Of a stretch of 52,273 nucleotides of DNA, positions 9,915-18,400 are shown piece by piece; position 1 is the first letter of the stretch, and the number at the start of each line of letters is the position of its first letter. The position numbers and the translations under genes are program-made. The notes under the pieces are model-generated. The model was not told the origin of the DNA and ran no database searches. It was given only the letters and a program-made list of their open reading frames with translations. Location: NCBI GenBank assembly GCA_047610145.1, contig JBLFZF010000006.1:1-52273 (forward strand). Reading direction: 5' to 3'. The DNA comes from CAJXZP01 sp047610145 (lineage in GTDB: Bacteria; Bacteroidota; Bacteroidia; Flavobacteriales_G; Salibacteraceae).

Positions 9915-11678
9915 CTATTTTTTGTGATTCTTTTCAGAAGGAACAACGTTTAAAGTTAACTCTTTTAGTTGAGCGTCATCAATTGGAGATGGCGAATCAA
10001 TCATTACATCTCTACCTGAATTATTTTTAGGGAATGCAATGAAATCTCTAATAGACTCTTGTCCAGAAATTACAGCTGCAATTCTATCTAGCCCAAATGC
10101 AATTCCACCGTGTGGAGGAGCGCCATATTCAAATGCGTTTAACAAGAATCCAAATTGCGCTTCTGCTTCTTCTTTAGTAAATCCTAAAGCATCAAACATT
10201 TGGCTTTGAATTTGCTTATCGTGAATACGTATAGATCCACCACCTAACTCAACACCATTAATCACCATGTCGTATGCGTTGGCATAAACGTTTTTAGGAT
10301 TGGTAGCTAGCTTTTCTAAATCGCCAGGTATTGGAGATGTAAATGGATGGTGCATGGCGTGAAAACGACCACTTTCTTCATCCCATTCTAATAATGGGAA
10401 ATCAACAACCCATAACGGAGAGAATCCACCATCACGCAAACCTAAACGGTTACCCATTTCTAAACGTAATACGCTCATGGCGTTTTGAGTTTTGTCTAAA
10501 TCGCCACTCATTACCAACATTAAATCGCCTGGTTGTGCATTGTCTAATGCGCCCCATGCTTTTAAATCTTCTTGACTATAGAATTTATCTACCGATGATT
10601 TTACAGAACCATCTTCGTTAAATTTCACCCAAATTAATCCTTGTGCACCCACTTGTGGACGCTTTACAAAATCAACTAGTTTATCTAACTCTTTACGAGA
10701 ATACGTTGCGCACCCTTGAATAACCATACCAATAACCGATTCTGCTTCTTCAAATATTTTGAAGTCGTGTCCTTTACTTAAATCGGTCAAATACTGGAAC
10801 TGCATACCAAAACGAGTATCCGGTTTATCCGAACCATAGTTTTTGATCGCATCATCATATTGCATTCTTGGGAACTCTGGTAAATCCACATTTTTCAATT
10901 TCTTGAAAAGGTGTTTCGCTAAACCTTCGAATGTTTCTAAAATATCTTCACGATCTACAAAAGCCATTTCGCAATCAATTTGCGTGAACTCTGGCTGACG
11001 ATCGGCACGTAAATCTTCATCTCTAAAACAACGCACAATTTGGAAGTAACGATCATAACCGCTAATCATCAATAATTGCTTGAATGTTTGAGGGGATTGA
11101 GGTAGAGCGTAAAACTCTCCTGGATTCATTCTTGATGGAACCACAAAATCACGTGCTCCTTCTGGAGTAGATTTGATTAAGTAAGGTGTTTCCATGTCTA
11201 AAAACTCACGACTATCCAAGAAGTTACGCGTTTCTAACGTCAATTTATGACGTAAACGCATGTTTTCTTGCAATGGATTTCTACGTAAATCCAAGTAGCG
11301 GTATTTCATTCTAATTTCTTCCCCACCATCGGTATCGTCTTCAATGGTAAAGGGAGGAACTTTAGATTCGTTCAAAATGGTCAGCTTCTCGATCTTAATT
11401 TCGATTTCACCGGTAGCCATTTTTTTGTTCTTGCTAGAACGTTCAATTACTTCACCTTCTATAGCAATTACATACTCACGTCCAAGCTTGTTCGCTTCAG
11501 CACTTAAAGTCTCATTGTCTTCCATGTTGAAAGCCAATTGTGTAATGCCATAACGGTCACGTAAATCAACAAAGGTCATCCCTCCTAATTTACGCGTACG
11601 TTGTACCCAACCCGCTAAGGTTATAGTTTGACCTATATTCTTAATATTCAATTCTCCACAAGTGTGCGTACGATACAT
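9915..11678 (-). CDS. aspS: Aspartate--tRNA ligase
   Basis: 587 aa, the usual bacterial length. It charges tRNA-Asp in the cytoplasm. Visible are the N-terminal OB-fold anticodon-binding domain (GWVQRTRKLGG, FVDLRDRYG), class II motif 2 (FRDEDLRADRQPEFTQID), the bacterial GAD insertion between about residues 280 and 420, GGGSIRIHD, and motif 3 (GIAFGLDRIAAVISG). It appears to be the first gene of the minus-strand unit that continues through two lipoprotein genes to lgt. A TAnnTTTG promoter box lies 23 bp upstream. Confidence 0.97.
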   Translation of the reverse strand: MYRTHTCGELNIKNIGQTITLAGWVQRTRKLGGMTFVDLRDRYGITQLAFNMEDNETLSAEANKLGREYVIAIEGEVIERSSKNKKMATGEIEIKIEKLTILNESKVPPFTIEDDTDGGEEIRMKYRYLDLRRNPLQENMRLRHKLTLETRNFLDSREFLDMETPYLIKSTPEGARDFVVPSRMNPGEFYALPQSPQTFKQLLMISGYDRYFQIVRCFRDEDLRADRQPEFTQIDCEMAFVDREDILETFEGLAKHLFKKLKNVDLPEFPRMQYDDAIKNYGSDKPDTRFGMQFQYLTDLSKGHDFKIFEEAESVIGMVIQGCATYSRKELDKLVDFVKRPQVGAQGLIWVKFNEDGSVKSSVDKFYSQEDLKAWGALDNAQPGDLMLVMSGDLDKTQNAMSVLRLEMGNRLGLRDGGFSPLWVVDFPLLEWDEESGRFHAMHHPFTSPIPGDLEKLATNPKNVYANAYDMVINGVELGGGSIRIHDKQIQSQMFDALGFTKEEAEAQFGFLLNAFEYGAPPHGGIAFGLDRIAAVISGQESIRDFIAFPKNNSGRDVMIDSPSPIDDAQLKELTLNVVPSEKNHKK

Positions 11679-11700
11679 TCTCCAAGTAATTTTAAGCCTG

Positions 11701-11708
11701 CAAATTTA
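11701..11708 (-). promoter_or_regulatory. Predicted -7 box for aspS
   Basis: On the minus strand this reads TAAATTTG, matching the Bacteroidota TAnnTTTG consensus, 23 bp before the aspS ATG. Confidence 0.6.
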
Positions 11709-11730
11709 ATGGATTTCCGCTGGGAACGGT

Positions 11731-11762
11731 TATGTTTTAACGGATTTTGTGTTTGTGGTAAA
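11731..11762 (+). repeat. Left copy of a 32-bp direct repeat flanking the ATPase gene
   Basis: It begins TATGTTTTAACGGATTTTGT and matches 13098-13129 in the same orientation at 31 of 32 positions. The single difference is T here and A in the other copy at position 26. Confidence 0.85.
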
Positions 11763-11813
11763 TGGGTAAAGGTTTTCTTGCAAATTATCACTGTATTAAT
11801 TTTTAGATAACTA

Positions 11814-11862
11814 AATTAAAACCGTTAATATGGAAATTAATTCCATATTAACGGTTTTAATT
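11814..11862. repeat. Perfect 22-bp inverted repeat upstream of the ATPase gene
   Basis: Arms 11814-11835 and 11841-11862 are exact reverse complements around the 5-nt centre ATTAA. It sits directly in front of the -7 box of the + strand ATPase gene, in a divergent intergenic region where no terminator is needed. An operator or a structure of mobile-DNA origin is more likely than a terminator. Confidence 0.8.
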
Positions 11863-11864
11863 AT

Positions 11865-11872
11865 TAAATTTG
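11865..11872 (+). promoter_or_regulatory. Predicted -7 box for the first ATPase gene
   Basis: TAAATTTG matches TAnnTTTG and ends only 7 nt before the ATG at 11880, so the transcript would have almost no leader. Confidence 0.5.
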
Positions 11873-11879
11873 AATTCTT

Positions 11880-13040
11880 ATGATACAGCGGTTTATTGAA
11901 AACAAGGTAGAGAAATCACTTAGGCACTTTCCAGTAGTTGCTATAATAGGGCCTCGGCAGGTAGGTAAAACAACTCTGGCTAAGTCAATTGCAAAAATGG
12001 TGAATAGAGAAACTATTTACATTGATTTAGAAAACCCTAGAGATTTTTCAAAATTACAGGATCCAGTACTCTATTTTGAAGCTAATCAGGATAAATGTAT
12101 TATTCTAGATGAAATTCAACGAAACTCTGAGTTATTTCCTGTGTTGAGGTCCATGATTGATATGAATAGAGTGGCGGGCCGTTTTATTCTTTTGGGTTCA
12201 GCTAGCCCAGCTTTAATTCGTGATTCATCAGAAAGTTTAGCGGGTAGAATTGCGTATATTGAGCTTACTCCTTTTAACCTAACTGAATTAACTGCTAAGA
12301 ACAATACCAATAAGCTTTGGCTTCAAGGAGGTTTTCCAGATGCTTTTTTACTGAATGATAGTGAGATGCTTACAGACTGGCATTACAATTACCTTAAAAC
12401 CTACATAGAACGAGATCTACCTAATTTAGGATTGAAAGTTTCTGGATCTGTTCTTATGAAGTTGCTACAAATGCTATCTCATGTTCATGGAGATATGATG
12501 AATTATTCAGGGTTCTCAAAATCATTAGGGCTAGACATTAAAACAATAAAAAAATACATCGATTTTTTTGAAGAAGCATTTTTGATTGAACAGCTTAAAC
12601 CATTCCATACTAATATTAAAAAGAGATTGGTGAAAGCGCCAAAAGTGTATATCAGAGATTCAGGGGTTTTACATTATCTCCAAAACATATCTGATGCAGA
12701 AGATTTGTTTGGAAGCCCATTGCTAGGAAATTCTTGGGAAGGTTTTGTCATTGAACAAATTCGCCAATTATTACCTCGAAAATATGAAACATATTATTAT
12801 AGAACTCAAGATGGGACGGAGTGTGATTTGGTTATTACTAAATCTCAAAAACCAATAATTAGTATTGAAATAAAATATACCTCAGCGCCCAAAATTACCC
12901 GAGGAATGACTATTTCTTTTAACGATCTGGGTACCGATAAAAATTATATTATTACCCCCAATGGTGATGACTTTTTATTACGGGAGGATGTGAGAGTATG
13001 TAATCTTTTTGATTTTTTAACGAAGTACTTACCTAAATAA
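11880..13040 (+). CDS. AAA+ ATPase with DUF4143 domain
   Basis: 386 aa. Walker A GPRQVGKTT is at residues 24-32, Walker B CIILDEIQ has its acidic pair at D77/E78, and a sensor-like GSASP is at 106-110. From about residue 170 a DUF4143-type region follows, containing a winged-helix segment and, near the C-terminus, GTECDLVI...ISIEIKYTS, the D...ExK pattern of a PD-(D/E)xK-like fold. Proteins of this family are common in bacteria and archaea as scattered accessory genes; their cellular role is not established. The gene is bracketed by 32-bp direct repeats and preceded by a long inverted repeat, which points to acquisition as a cassette. Confidence 0.9.
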   Translation: MIQRFIENKVEKSLRHFPVVAIIGPRQVGKTTLAKSIAKMVNRETIYIDLENPRDFSKLQDPVLYFEANQDKCIILDEIQRNSELFPVLRSMIDMNRVAGRFILLGSASPALIRDSSESLAGRIAYIELTPFNLTELTAKNNTNKLWLQGGFPDAFLLNDSEMLTDWHYNYLKTYIERDLPNLGLKVSGSVLMKLLQMLSHVHGDMMNYSGFSKSLGLDIKTIKKYIDFFEEAFLIEQLKPFHTNIKKRLVKAPKVYIRDSGVLHYLQNISDAEDLFGSPLLGNSWEGFVIEQIRQLLPRKYETYYYRTQDGTECDLVITKSQKPIISIEIKYTSAPKITRGMTISFNDLGTDKNYIITPNGDDFLLREDVRVCNLFDFLTKYLPK

Positions 13041-13097
13041 TTAAATGATTTACAACCTATTAGTTGCCAGCTAATTATGTTCTAATTACAAGTTAGG

Positions 13098-13129
13098 TAT
13101 GTTTTAACGGATTTTGTGTTTGAGGTAAA
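13098..13129 (+). repeat. Right copy of the 32-bp direct repeat
   Basis: Matches 11731-11762 at 31 of 32 positions. The two copies start 1367 bp apart and enclose the ATPase gene with its upstream inverted repeat and promoter. Confidence 0.85.
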
Positions 13130-13283
13130 GTCGTCAAGTAAATTGAATATTGGAAATGGGAATTATATTGGTTTTTTTTGGAGAGTATGTACAGATATAA
13201 AAACAAGTGTTAAGTATCAATGCACTGATTTCTATTCGCAATAAAAGCATCCACGCGTTGCTGTTTTTAGCATCATTTGGTTT

Positions 13284-13302
13284 GTGAGTTTTGAAAACTC
13301 AC
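13284..13302. repeat. Perfect 9-bp inverted repeat
   Basis: GTGAGTTTT and AAAACTCAC are separated by one G. It lies about 110 bp upstream of the second ATPase gene. No T-tract follows, so it is not a clear terminator. Confidence 0.6.
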
Positions 13303-13359
13303 CACCGTATTTGGTCTTATTTATCTGTTATTCAATCTATTGTGGTTTATGGTGTATTT

Positions 13360-13400
13360 AAACAACATAAATAGTATACATTTGTTGTTTTCAAACAACA
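13360..13400 (+). promoter_or_regulatory. Promoter with TGTTGTTT/AAACAACA repeats before the second ATPase gene
   Basis: A TAnnTTTG box (TACATTTG, 13377-13384) lies 26 bp before the ATG. The palindrome TGTTGTTT-TC-AAACAACA (13383-13400) covers the end of that box and the expected transcription start. A third half-site, AAACAACA (13360-13367), lies upstream. The arrangement looks like a repressor-binding site. Confidence 0.45.
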
Positions 13401-13410
13401 GTCTTAAATT

Positions 13411-14607
13411 ATGCGGACAATATTCAAATATTCAAACATCAAAATAGCTAATGTAGAAACGGATTTCATTCGATATTTATTTTATGAAATAAAATGGAAG
13501 GATAGATTAATTGGCATTACAGGCGCTCGTGGGACAGGGAAAACAACCTTGATGTTACAGTATATCAAAAAGACTTTTGGCCATTCGTATACTGCACTCT
13601 ATATTTCTATGGATGATTACTACTTCACGCAAAAAAGGTTGTTTGAGTTAGCAGAAGAATTTTATATAAACGGAGGTAGAAACCTATTTATAGATGAAGT
13701 GCACAAATACCCATTATGGGCCATTGAGATAAAAAATTTATATGATACCTATTCCGATTTGAAAATTGTTTTTTCCGGTTCATCTGCTTTAGAACTTTAT
13801 AAATCAGATGTCGATTTGAGCAGGAGAGCTGCAATTTATAAGTTACATGAGCTTTCGTTTAGAGAGTTTCTGAATCTCTCTACAGGAGAAATTTATGATA
13901 CATATAGCCTACCAGAGATATTGGATAATCATCATCAAATTACGCCCCAAATAGTGGGTGATAAATCCATTTTCCCAGAATACAAAATCTATTTAGAGAA
14001 GGGAGCTTATCCCTTCTTTATGGAAACGGAAGGACAGTATTATGATCGATTAAAAAACACTATTAATGTAATTATTGAAACGGATCTTCCTTCCATAGAA
14101 AATATTAATTATCAAACCACCCAGAAATTAAGAAAGCTCATTTCGCTTATTGCGGATAGTGTTCCTTTTAAAGTAAATATTTCAGAATTAAGTAGAAAAA
14201 CCAATATTAGCAGAGATGTATTGTTGCGTTTACTTCACCTTTTAGAAAGGGCTAATTTAACGAAAGGAATTAAGCAAAAAGGAGCTGCAACAGGCCATTT
14301 AACAAAACCGGATAAAATATACCTGAACAACTCTGTTTTACTGTATGCGCTGAATTCAAATATTGAAGCATCTATGGGTACGGTAAGAGAAACCTTTTTC
14401 ATGAATCAGCTAATGCTTAATCATCAAGTCAACTCGGTTTCTAAAGGCGATTTTTTAATAGATAAAACCTATACTTTTGAAATTGGCGGTAGGAATAAAA
14501 CGAAGAAGCAGATTATTGGAATTGAGAATGCGTTTGTTGCTGCTGACGGAATTGAGCATGGATTCAAAGACATTATTCCTCTTTGGCTTTTTGGCTTTTT
14601 GTATTGA
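13411..14607 (+). CDS. AAA+ ATPase, DUF4143-like
   Basis: 398 aa. Walker A GARGTGKTT is at residues 38-46, Walker B NLFIDEVHK has D95/E96, and FSGSSALEL (121-129) is sensor-like. A helical/winged-helix region follows (LSRKTNISRDVLLRLLHLLERANL). The C-terminus has a weaker nuclease-like strand set (FLIDKTYTFEIGG...IGIENA) in which the D...ExK pattern is not clear. Overall plan and size match the first ATPase, but the sequences are only distantly similar, so they are not a recent duplication. Confidence 0.87.
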   Translation: MRTIFKYSNIKIANVETDFIRYLFYEIKWKDRLIGITGARGTGKTTLMLQYIKKTFGHSYTALYISMDDYYFTQKRLFELAEEFYINGGRNLFIDEVHKYPLWAIEIKNLYDTYSDLKIVFSGSSALELYKSDVDLSRRAAIYKLHELSFREFLNLSTGEIYDTYSLPEILDNHHQITPQIVGDKSIFPEYKIYLEKGAYPFFMETEGQYYDRLKNTINVIIETDLPSIENINYQTTQKLRKLISLIADSVPFKVNISELSRKTNISRDVLLRLLHLLERANLTKGIKQKGAATGHLTKPDKIYLNNSVLLYALNSNIEASMGTVRETFFMNQLMLNHQVNSVSKGDFLIDKTYTFEIGGRNKTKKQIIGIENAFVAADGIEHGFKDIIPLWLFGFLY

Positions 14608-14800
14608 GAAAAAAATTGGGTGTTGAATAACCATATTTAGTTATCGTCTATTTTTTCCGCGTTTTTGTTTTTCCATTATTAGTGTATACTGTTCTTTGGG
14701 AAGGAATGATGTAATTGAAGAATTCTCTTTTTTAAAATGTGCGCTTTTGGCTTTTTCTTTATTATAATATTCTAGATTTTATTTCGTTTTTTTAAGAATA

Positions 14801-14808
14801 TAGATTTG
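14801..14808 (+). promoter_or_regulatory. Possible -7 box for the RiPP-remnant operon
   Basis: TAGATTTG matches TAnnTTTG, 89 bp before the start codon at 14898. The remainder of 14608-14897 is very T-rich. No precursor-peptide-like ORF was found there on either strand. Confidence 0.35.
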
Positions 14809-14897
14809 GAAAGAAAGTACGCCAATACTAATTTGCACCGTCTTTAACCAGGCAATATTTAATTAAGAATACTTATACAATACCTGTTATTTACTTT

Positions 14898-15458
14898 ATG
14901 AAAAGAATGGTCACCCTTTGCGCAGTTCATCGCGCCATCAAAACCAAAATAAAAGGATCTACATCCGAAATTGCGGAACAAATTGGGATATCCCGCAGTT
15001 CATTTTACCAATATATAGATCAAATTTCTGAATATGGAGTAGCTGGAATTAATAATTACCTGGATTTATTTAGTTTCTCATTGGCTCAAAAATCTAGTTT
15101 ATTAACTCACTTAAGTACTTCTTTTTTTTCCGAATTTAATGGTGAGAAAAAACAAAAAGTATTGTTAGATAAAAAGTATAGAGTGTATTCTGATAGAATT
15201 CATGAAATTATTTCAGGAGCAGATTCAGAGGAAGTGCTATCCCATTTTGATAAGGTACAATTTAAGGAAAGCGTAAATATTATTGAATCTAATTTATTGA
15301 CGAATGATGGTAAATATGATCTGGTAAGCTCATATATTCATATGTTTTTAAATCGCTTGTTCTTATCTAACCCAAGATACAATGAGATGTTTGTATACTA
15401 TTTGTTATCAAAACATTATTCAAGAATATATAGACTAGCTCAAAAAAATCATAAATGA
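14898..15458 (+). CDS. HTH domain joined to the C-terminal half of a SpaB_C (thiopeptide-type bacteriocin biosynthesis) domain
   Basis: 186 aa. Residues 8-45 look like a winged-helix/HTH (AVHRAIKTKIKGSTSEIAEQIGISRSSFYQYID). From about residue 38 the sequence follows the second half of the SpaB_C domain, which in class I lanthipeptide and thiopeptide synthetases performs the glutamate-elimination step. Matching elements are the YG...LDLFSFS stretch, KKYR around 92-95, and most clearly SYIHMFLNRLF (145-155) with R160, E163, YYLL and KHYSR. The first half of SpaB_C is missing, so catalysis is unlikely. It could be a fusion left by a deletion, or a repurposed regulator that senses a RiPP. The gene overlaps the following S9 peptidase by 4 nt. 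Confidence 0.65.
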   Translation: MKRMVTLCAVHRAIKTKIKGSTSEIAEQIGISRSSFYQYIDQISEYGVAGINNYLDLFSFSLAQKSSLLTHLSTSFFSEFNGEKKQKVLLDKKYRVYSDRIHEIISGADSEEVLSHFDKVQFKESVNIIESNLLTNDGKYDLVSSYIHMFLNRLFLSNPRYNEMFVYYLLSKHYSRIYRLAQKNHK

Positions 15459-18400
15459 AAGGTTTTTACATTTGCTTATTATTGATACTCAATACTGGTT
15501 TGGGCATCTCACAGATCCATTTTTCGGGTTCGGTAGTTGATGAGAATGGCCATCCGATCGCTAATGCCCACATAATTTTGTTAAAAAACCAACGAGGGAC
15601 TTCTTCTAATCTAAAAGGGATTTTTAGTTTTCATATAGACTCACCAGACTATAGGCTAGATTCTGTGAAAGTTTCCTGTTTGGGTCATGAAACCGTATTG
15701 TTTCCTATTTCCTTATACGGAAGAGTATCTAGAGATTTTGTATTGAAAGAAAACGCCCTTCAACTTAGTGAGACTTTGGTTACTGATATAAGAAGTGTTT
15801 CTTATAGCGCTGAATATATTGTCAAGAAATCTCAAAAGCAGCTTAAGAAGAATTACGTTAATAGGAAAATTATTCAGGAAGGGTTTTATCGTGAGTTATT
15901 AAGGGAGAATGGTATAGCGCTTAAAGTGAATGAATGCGCTTTTAATTTAGTGTATAACGCATATCCTAAGGGGAGTTATAGTAAAAGTTCTTTTAGGCAG
16001 TTTTATACTGATTACAGGGAGGTTTCAAGGTTTAAGCCTCAGTATGCTCTTTCTGGATTTGCCCAGTTTTGGCCTATTTATATTACGCCTCATGACCGTG
16101 TGAATGTAACTTCATCAAGAGTTTCAAGCAATACGGGAGCTAAAGACGGCTCAATTTCAATAATAGGGGATCCCTTAGGTGGACCCATTGATTTAGTAGC
16201 TATGGATAATGTGAAATACAAGTTGAATTGTTTCAATCCTAAGCTGTTTAAAAAATATCGTTTTAGTCTTAAAGAAGTAAAGATGGTAGATGATAGAGCT
16301 TGCTATGTAATATCTTATACTCCAAAAGACACAGCGGTATCTTATCACCATAATTACAGTCGGAAGATAGCCTGCCCAATCTATAGTGGTGAGATTGTTA
16401 TCACTAAAGATAGTTTTGTAGTTGTTGGGTTTACCAGTGAATCTATTCTTTGGAAAAGATGGATTAATTATGGTAATTATATTGATTTTTTATATCCAAA
16501 TTCAATAAAATACGAAGTTCAGTATCAGCATACCCATGAGGGCTGGGGAGTGAAGCGCATTGCATATAGTGGTAATTACAACCCAATTTCTAAGAATAAT
16601 TCAAGTTATCAATGGACACGTGAATTAGTCTTATCGTATCCTAATAAGAAGTTAATGCTGGATGAAAACGACTCCAATAATTTTGCTTTAAGGAAAGAAT
16701 CTTTGAGGTATCGCACTACGGCATATGATTCTTCTTTTTGGAATACGTTTGAAAAGAGCAGTTTATATACTCCGATTTCCGAAAATGACCGTTTGAGTTT
16801 GGAATCTGTTACTTCCTTGAAGAGTCAATTCCAATACTTGAATCAGCCATTGCATGAAGTTACACGTCCAGTATCTCATGATTCAGACATTTTTAAGAAG
16901 GGTAGTTCGGAGATAAAAGATTCGTCCCTGTATGAGGAGGCTTTAAAAAATGAAGATAGTTATACTGCCACCATTTTGCAGAAACTAAGTAATTACGAAC
17001 GAGATTTCCTCTCGCATCGCAGCCAAATTATCAAGTATAATTATATAGATATATTGGAGGAGCATAAAAAAGGAGAATTTTTTAGAAAGCAAGATTCTTT
17101 GGGGCAGGTCTGTTATTTTGAGGTCATTACTGACTCAATTAGCAGTAAGATATTTAATTGTTCTTTGGAGCGCAAGAATCATAAGAATGCTAGAATAATG
17201 GAAATTTATTTTTCCAAAAGCTATATTATTTACCTGGTGAATAATAAGGAGGGTATCGGTAATATTCTTAAAGTAAAACGTAAAGGGAATGATGTTTTGA
17301 TAGATTCAATTGCTAACGTAAGTGAGTTTAAAATATTAAATGATTCCGTACTAATTTATACGCGATTTGATGCCATTCATAGGCCTTCAAAATTATGGAG
17401 TCATTTAATAGGGAGTCACTCCACTAGTGATAAATTATTGTTGTATGAAAAGGATGTTGAGTATGATTTAGAATTAGGGTTGTCGAGTTCTGGTAAATAT
17501 GTTGTTATTGATGTAACATCTCAAAATCAAAATGAAATTTGGGTAATGAATAAGTTAATGGATGCTCCTTCTGTAGTCTATAAACGTCAAAAGGGGCGCC
17601 AAATTCAATTAGATCATTTTGGTGTGGATGCGTTTTACGTAGCGTCAATTTCGGGCGGTATGTATTCAATTGTAGATATGCCAATAGATGGGTCACCATT
17701 TAATACTAGATATGTAAGTGGGGTAATAATTGCCAATAATCAGTTGGTCGTTGTAAAATATATAGAAATGGAAATTAAGCTACTCCATAAAAGCGGAAAA
17801 TTGGAAAAAATTCAAATTCCAGAAGGTGTAAATTATATTGAACTCATTAAGTCAGACCAATTAAATGATAGTATTGAATTTATGGTAGAGTCAAACGTGT
17901 CTCCTGTTAAATTCTTTAAGTTGGATTTGAAAACTGGTAAATATGTAACTCTTTACGAAGAAAAATTTACGTGTGAAAATTCAAAAAATCAGTATGTCGA
18001 GGAGGTGGTATTTGTGGATGGCACTGATGGGGTTAAAATACCAGTGCTTATTTGTTATGATGCAGAGATAATGAAAGATACTGCGGCAGGTTTGTTGATT
18101 CAAGCTTATGGAGCTTACGGAACGCGTGTTTATTCTGGGTTTGATAAAAGTAATATAGTATTACTTCAAAAAGGTTTTGTACTTGCTTTCCCTGCAGTAA
18201 GAGGGTCCGGTAGGGTCAACCAGAATTGGAGTCAAGATGGGAAACGATTAAATAAGAAAAATACATTTGATGACTTTATTCAAGTTACTAGAAAACTAAA
18301 GCACCAATACCAGTTATCTACGAATCAGGTTTTTGCTAAAGTAACAAGTGCTGGCGGATTAATAATGGGGGTAATGGTCAATGAGTTCGCAGATGAGTTT

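Larger units (their letters stand above)
13041..13410. other. Intergenic region between the two ATPase genes
   Basis: 370 bp without a gene on either strand. It contains the right copy of the 32-bp direct repeat, a 9-bp inverted repeat, and the promoter/operator-like elements of the second ATPase gene, each listed separately. Confidence 0.7.

Noticed and set aside
11814..11862. Intrinsic terminator
   Set aside because: The flanking genes diverge from this point, so nothing transcribes into it to be ended, and no clean T-run follows the stem on either strand.
11880..14607. Two ATPase genes as a toxin-antitoxin or phage-defence pair
   Set aside because: Each has its own promoter-like region and a 370-bp gap separates them; no nuclease or toxin partner is next to them. 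The PD-(D/E)xK-like tail alone is not enough.
14608..14897. Possible RiPP precursor peptide upstream of the SpaB_C-like gene
   Set aside because: Both strands were read; only a very short open frame of 11 codons on the minus strand was found, with no GG-type leader and no Cys/Ser/Thr-rich core.
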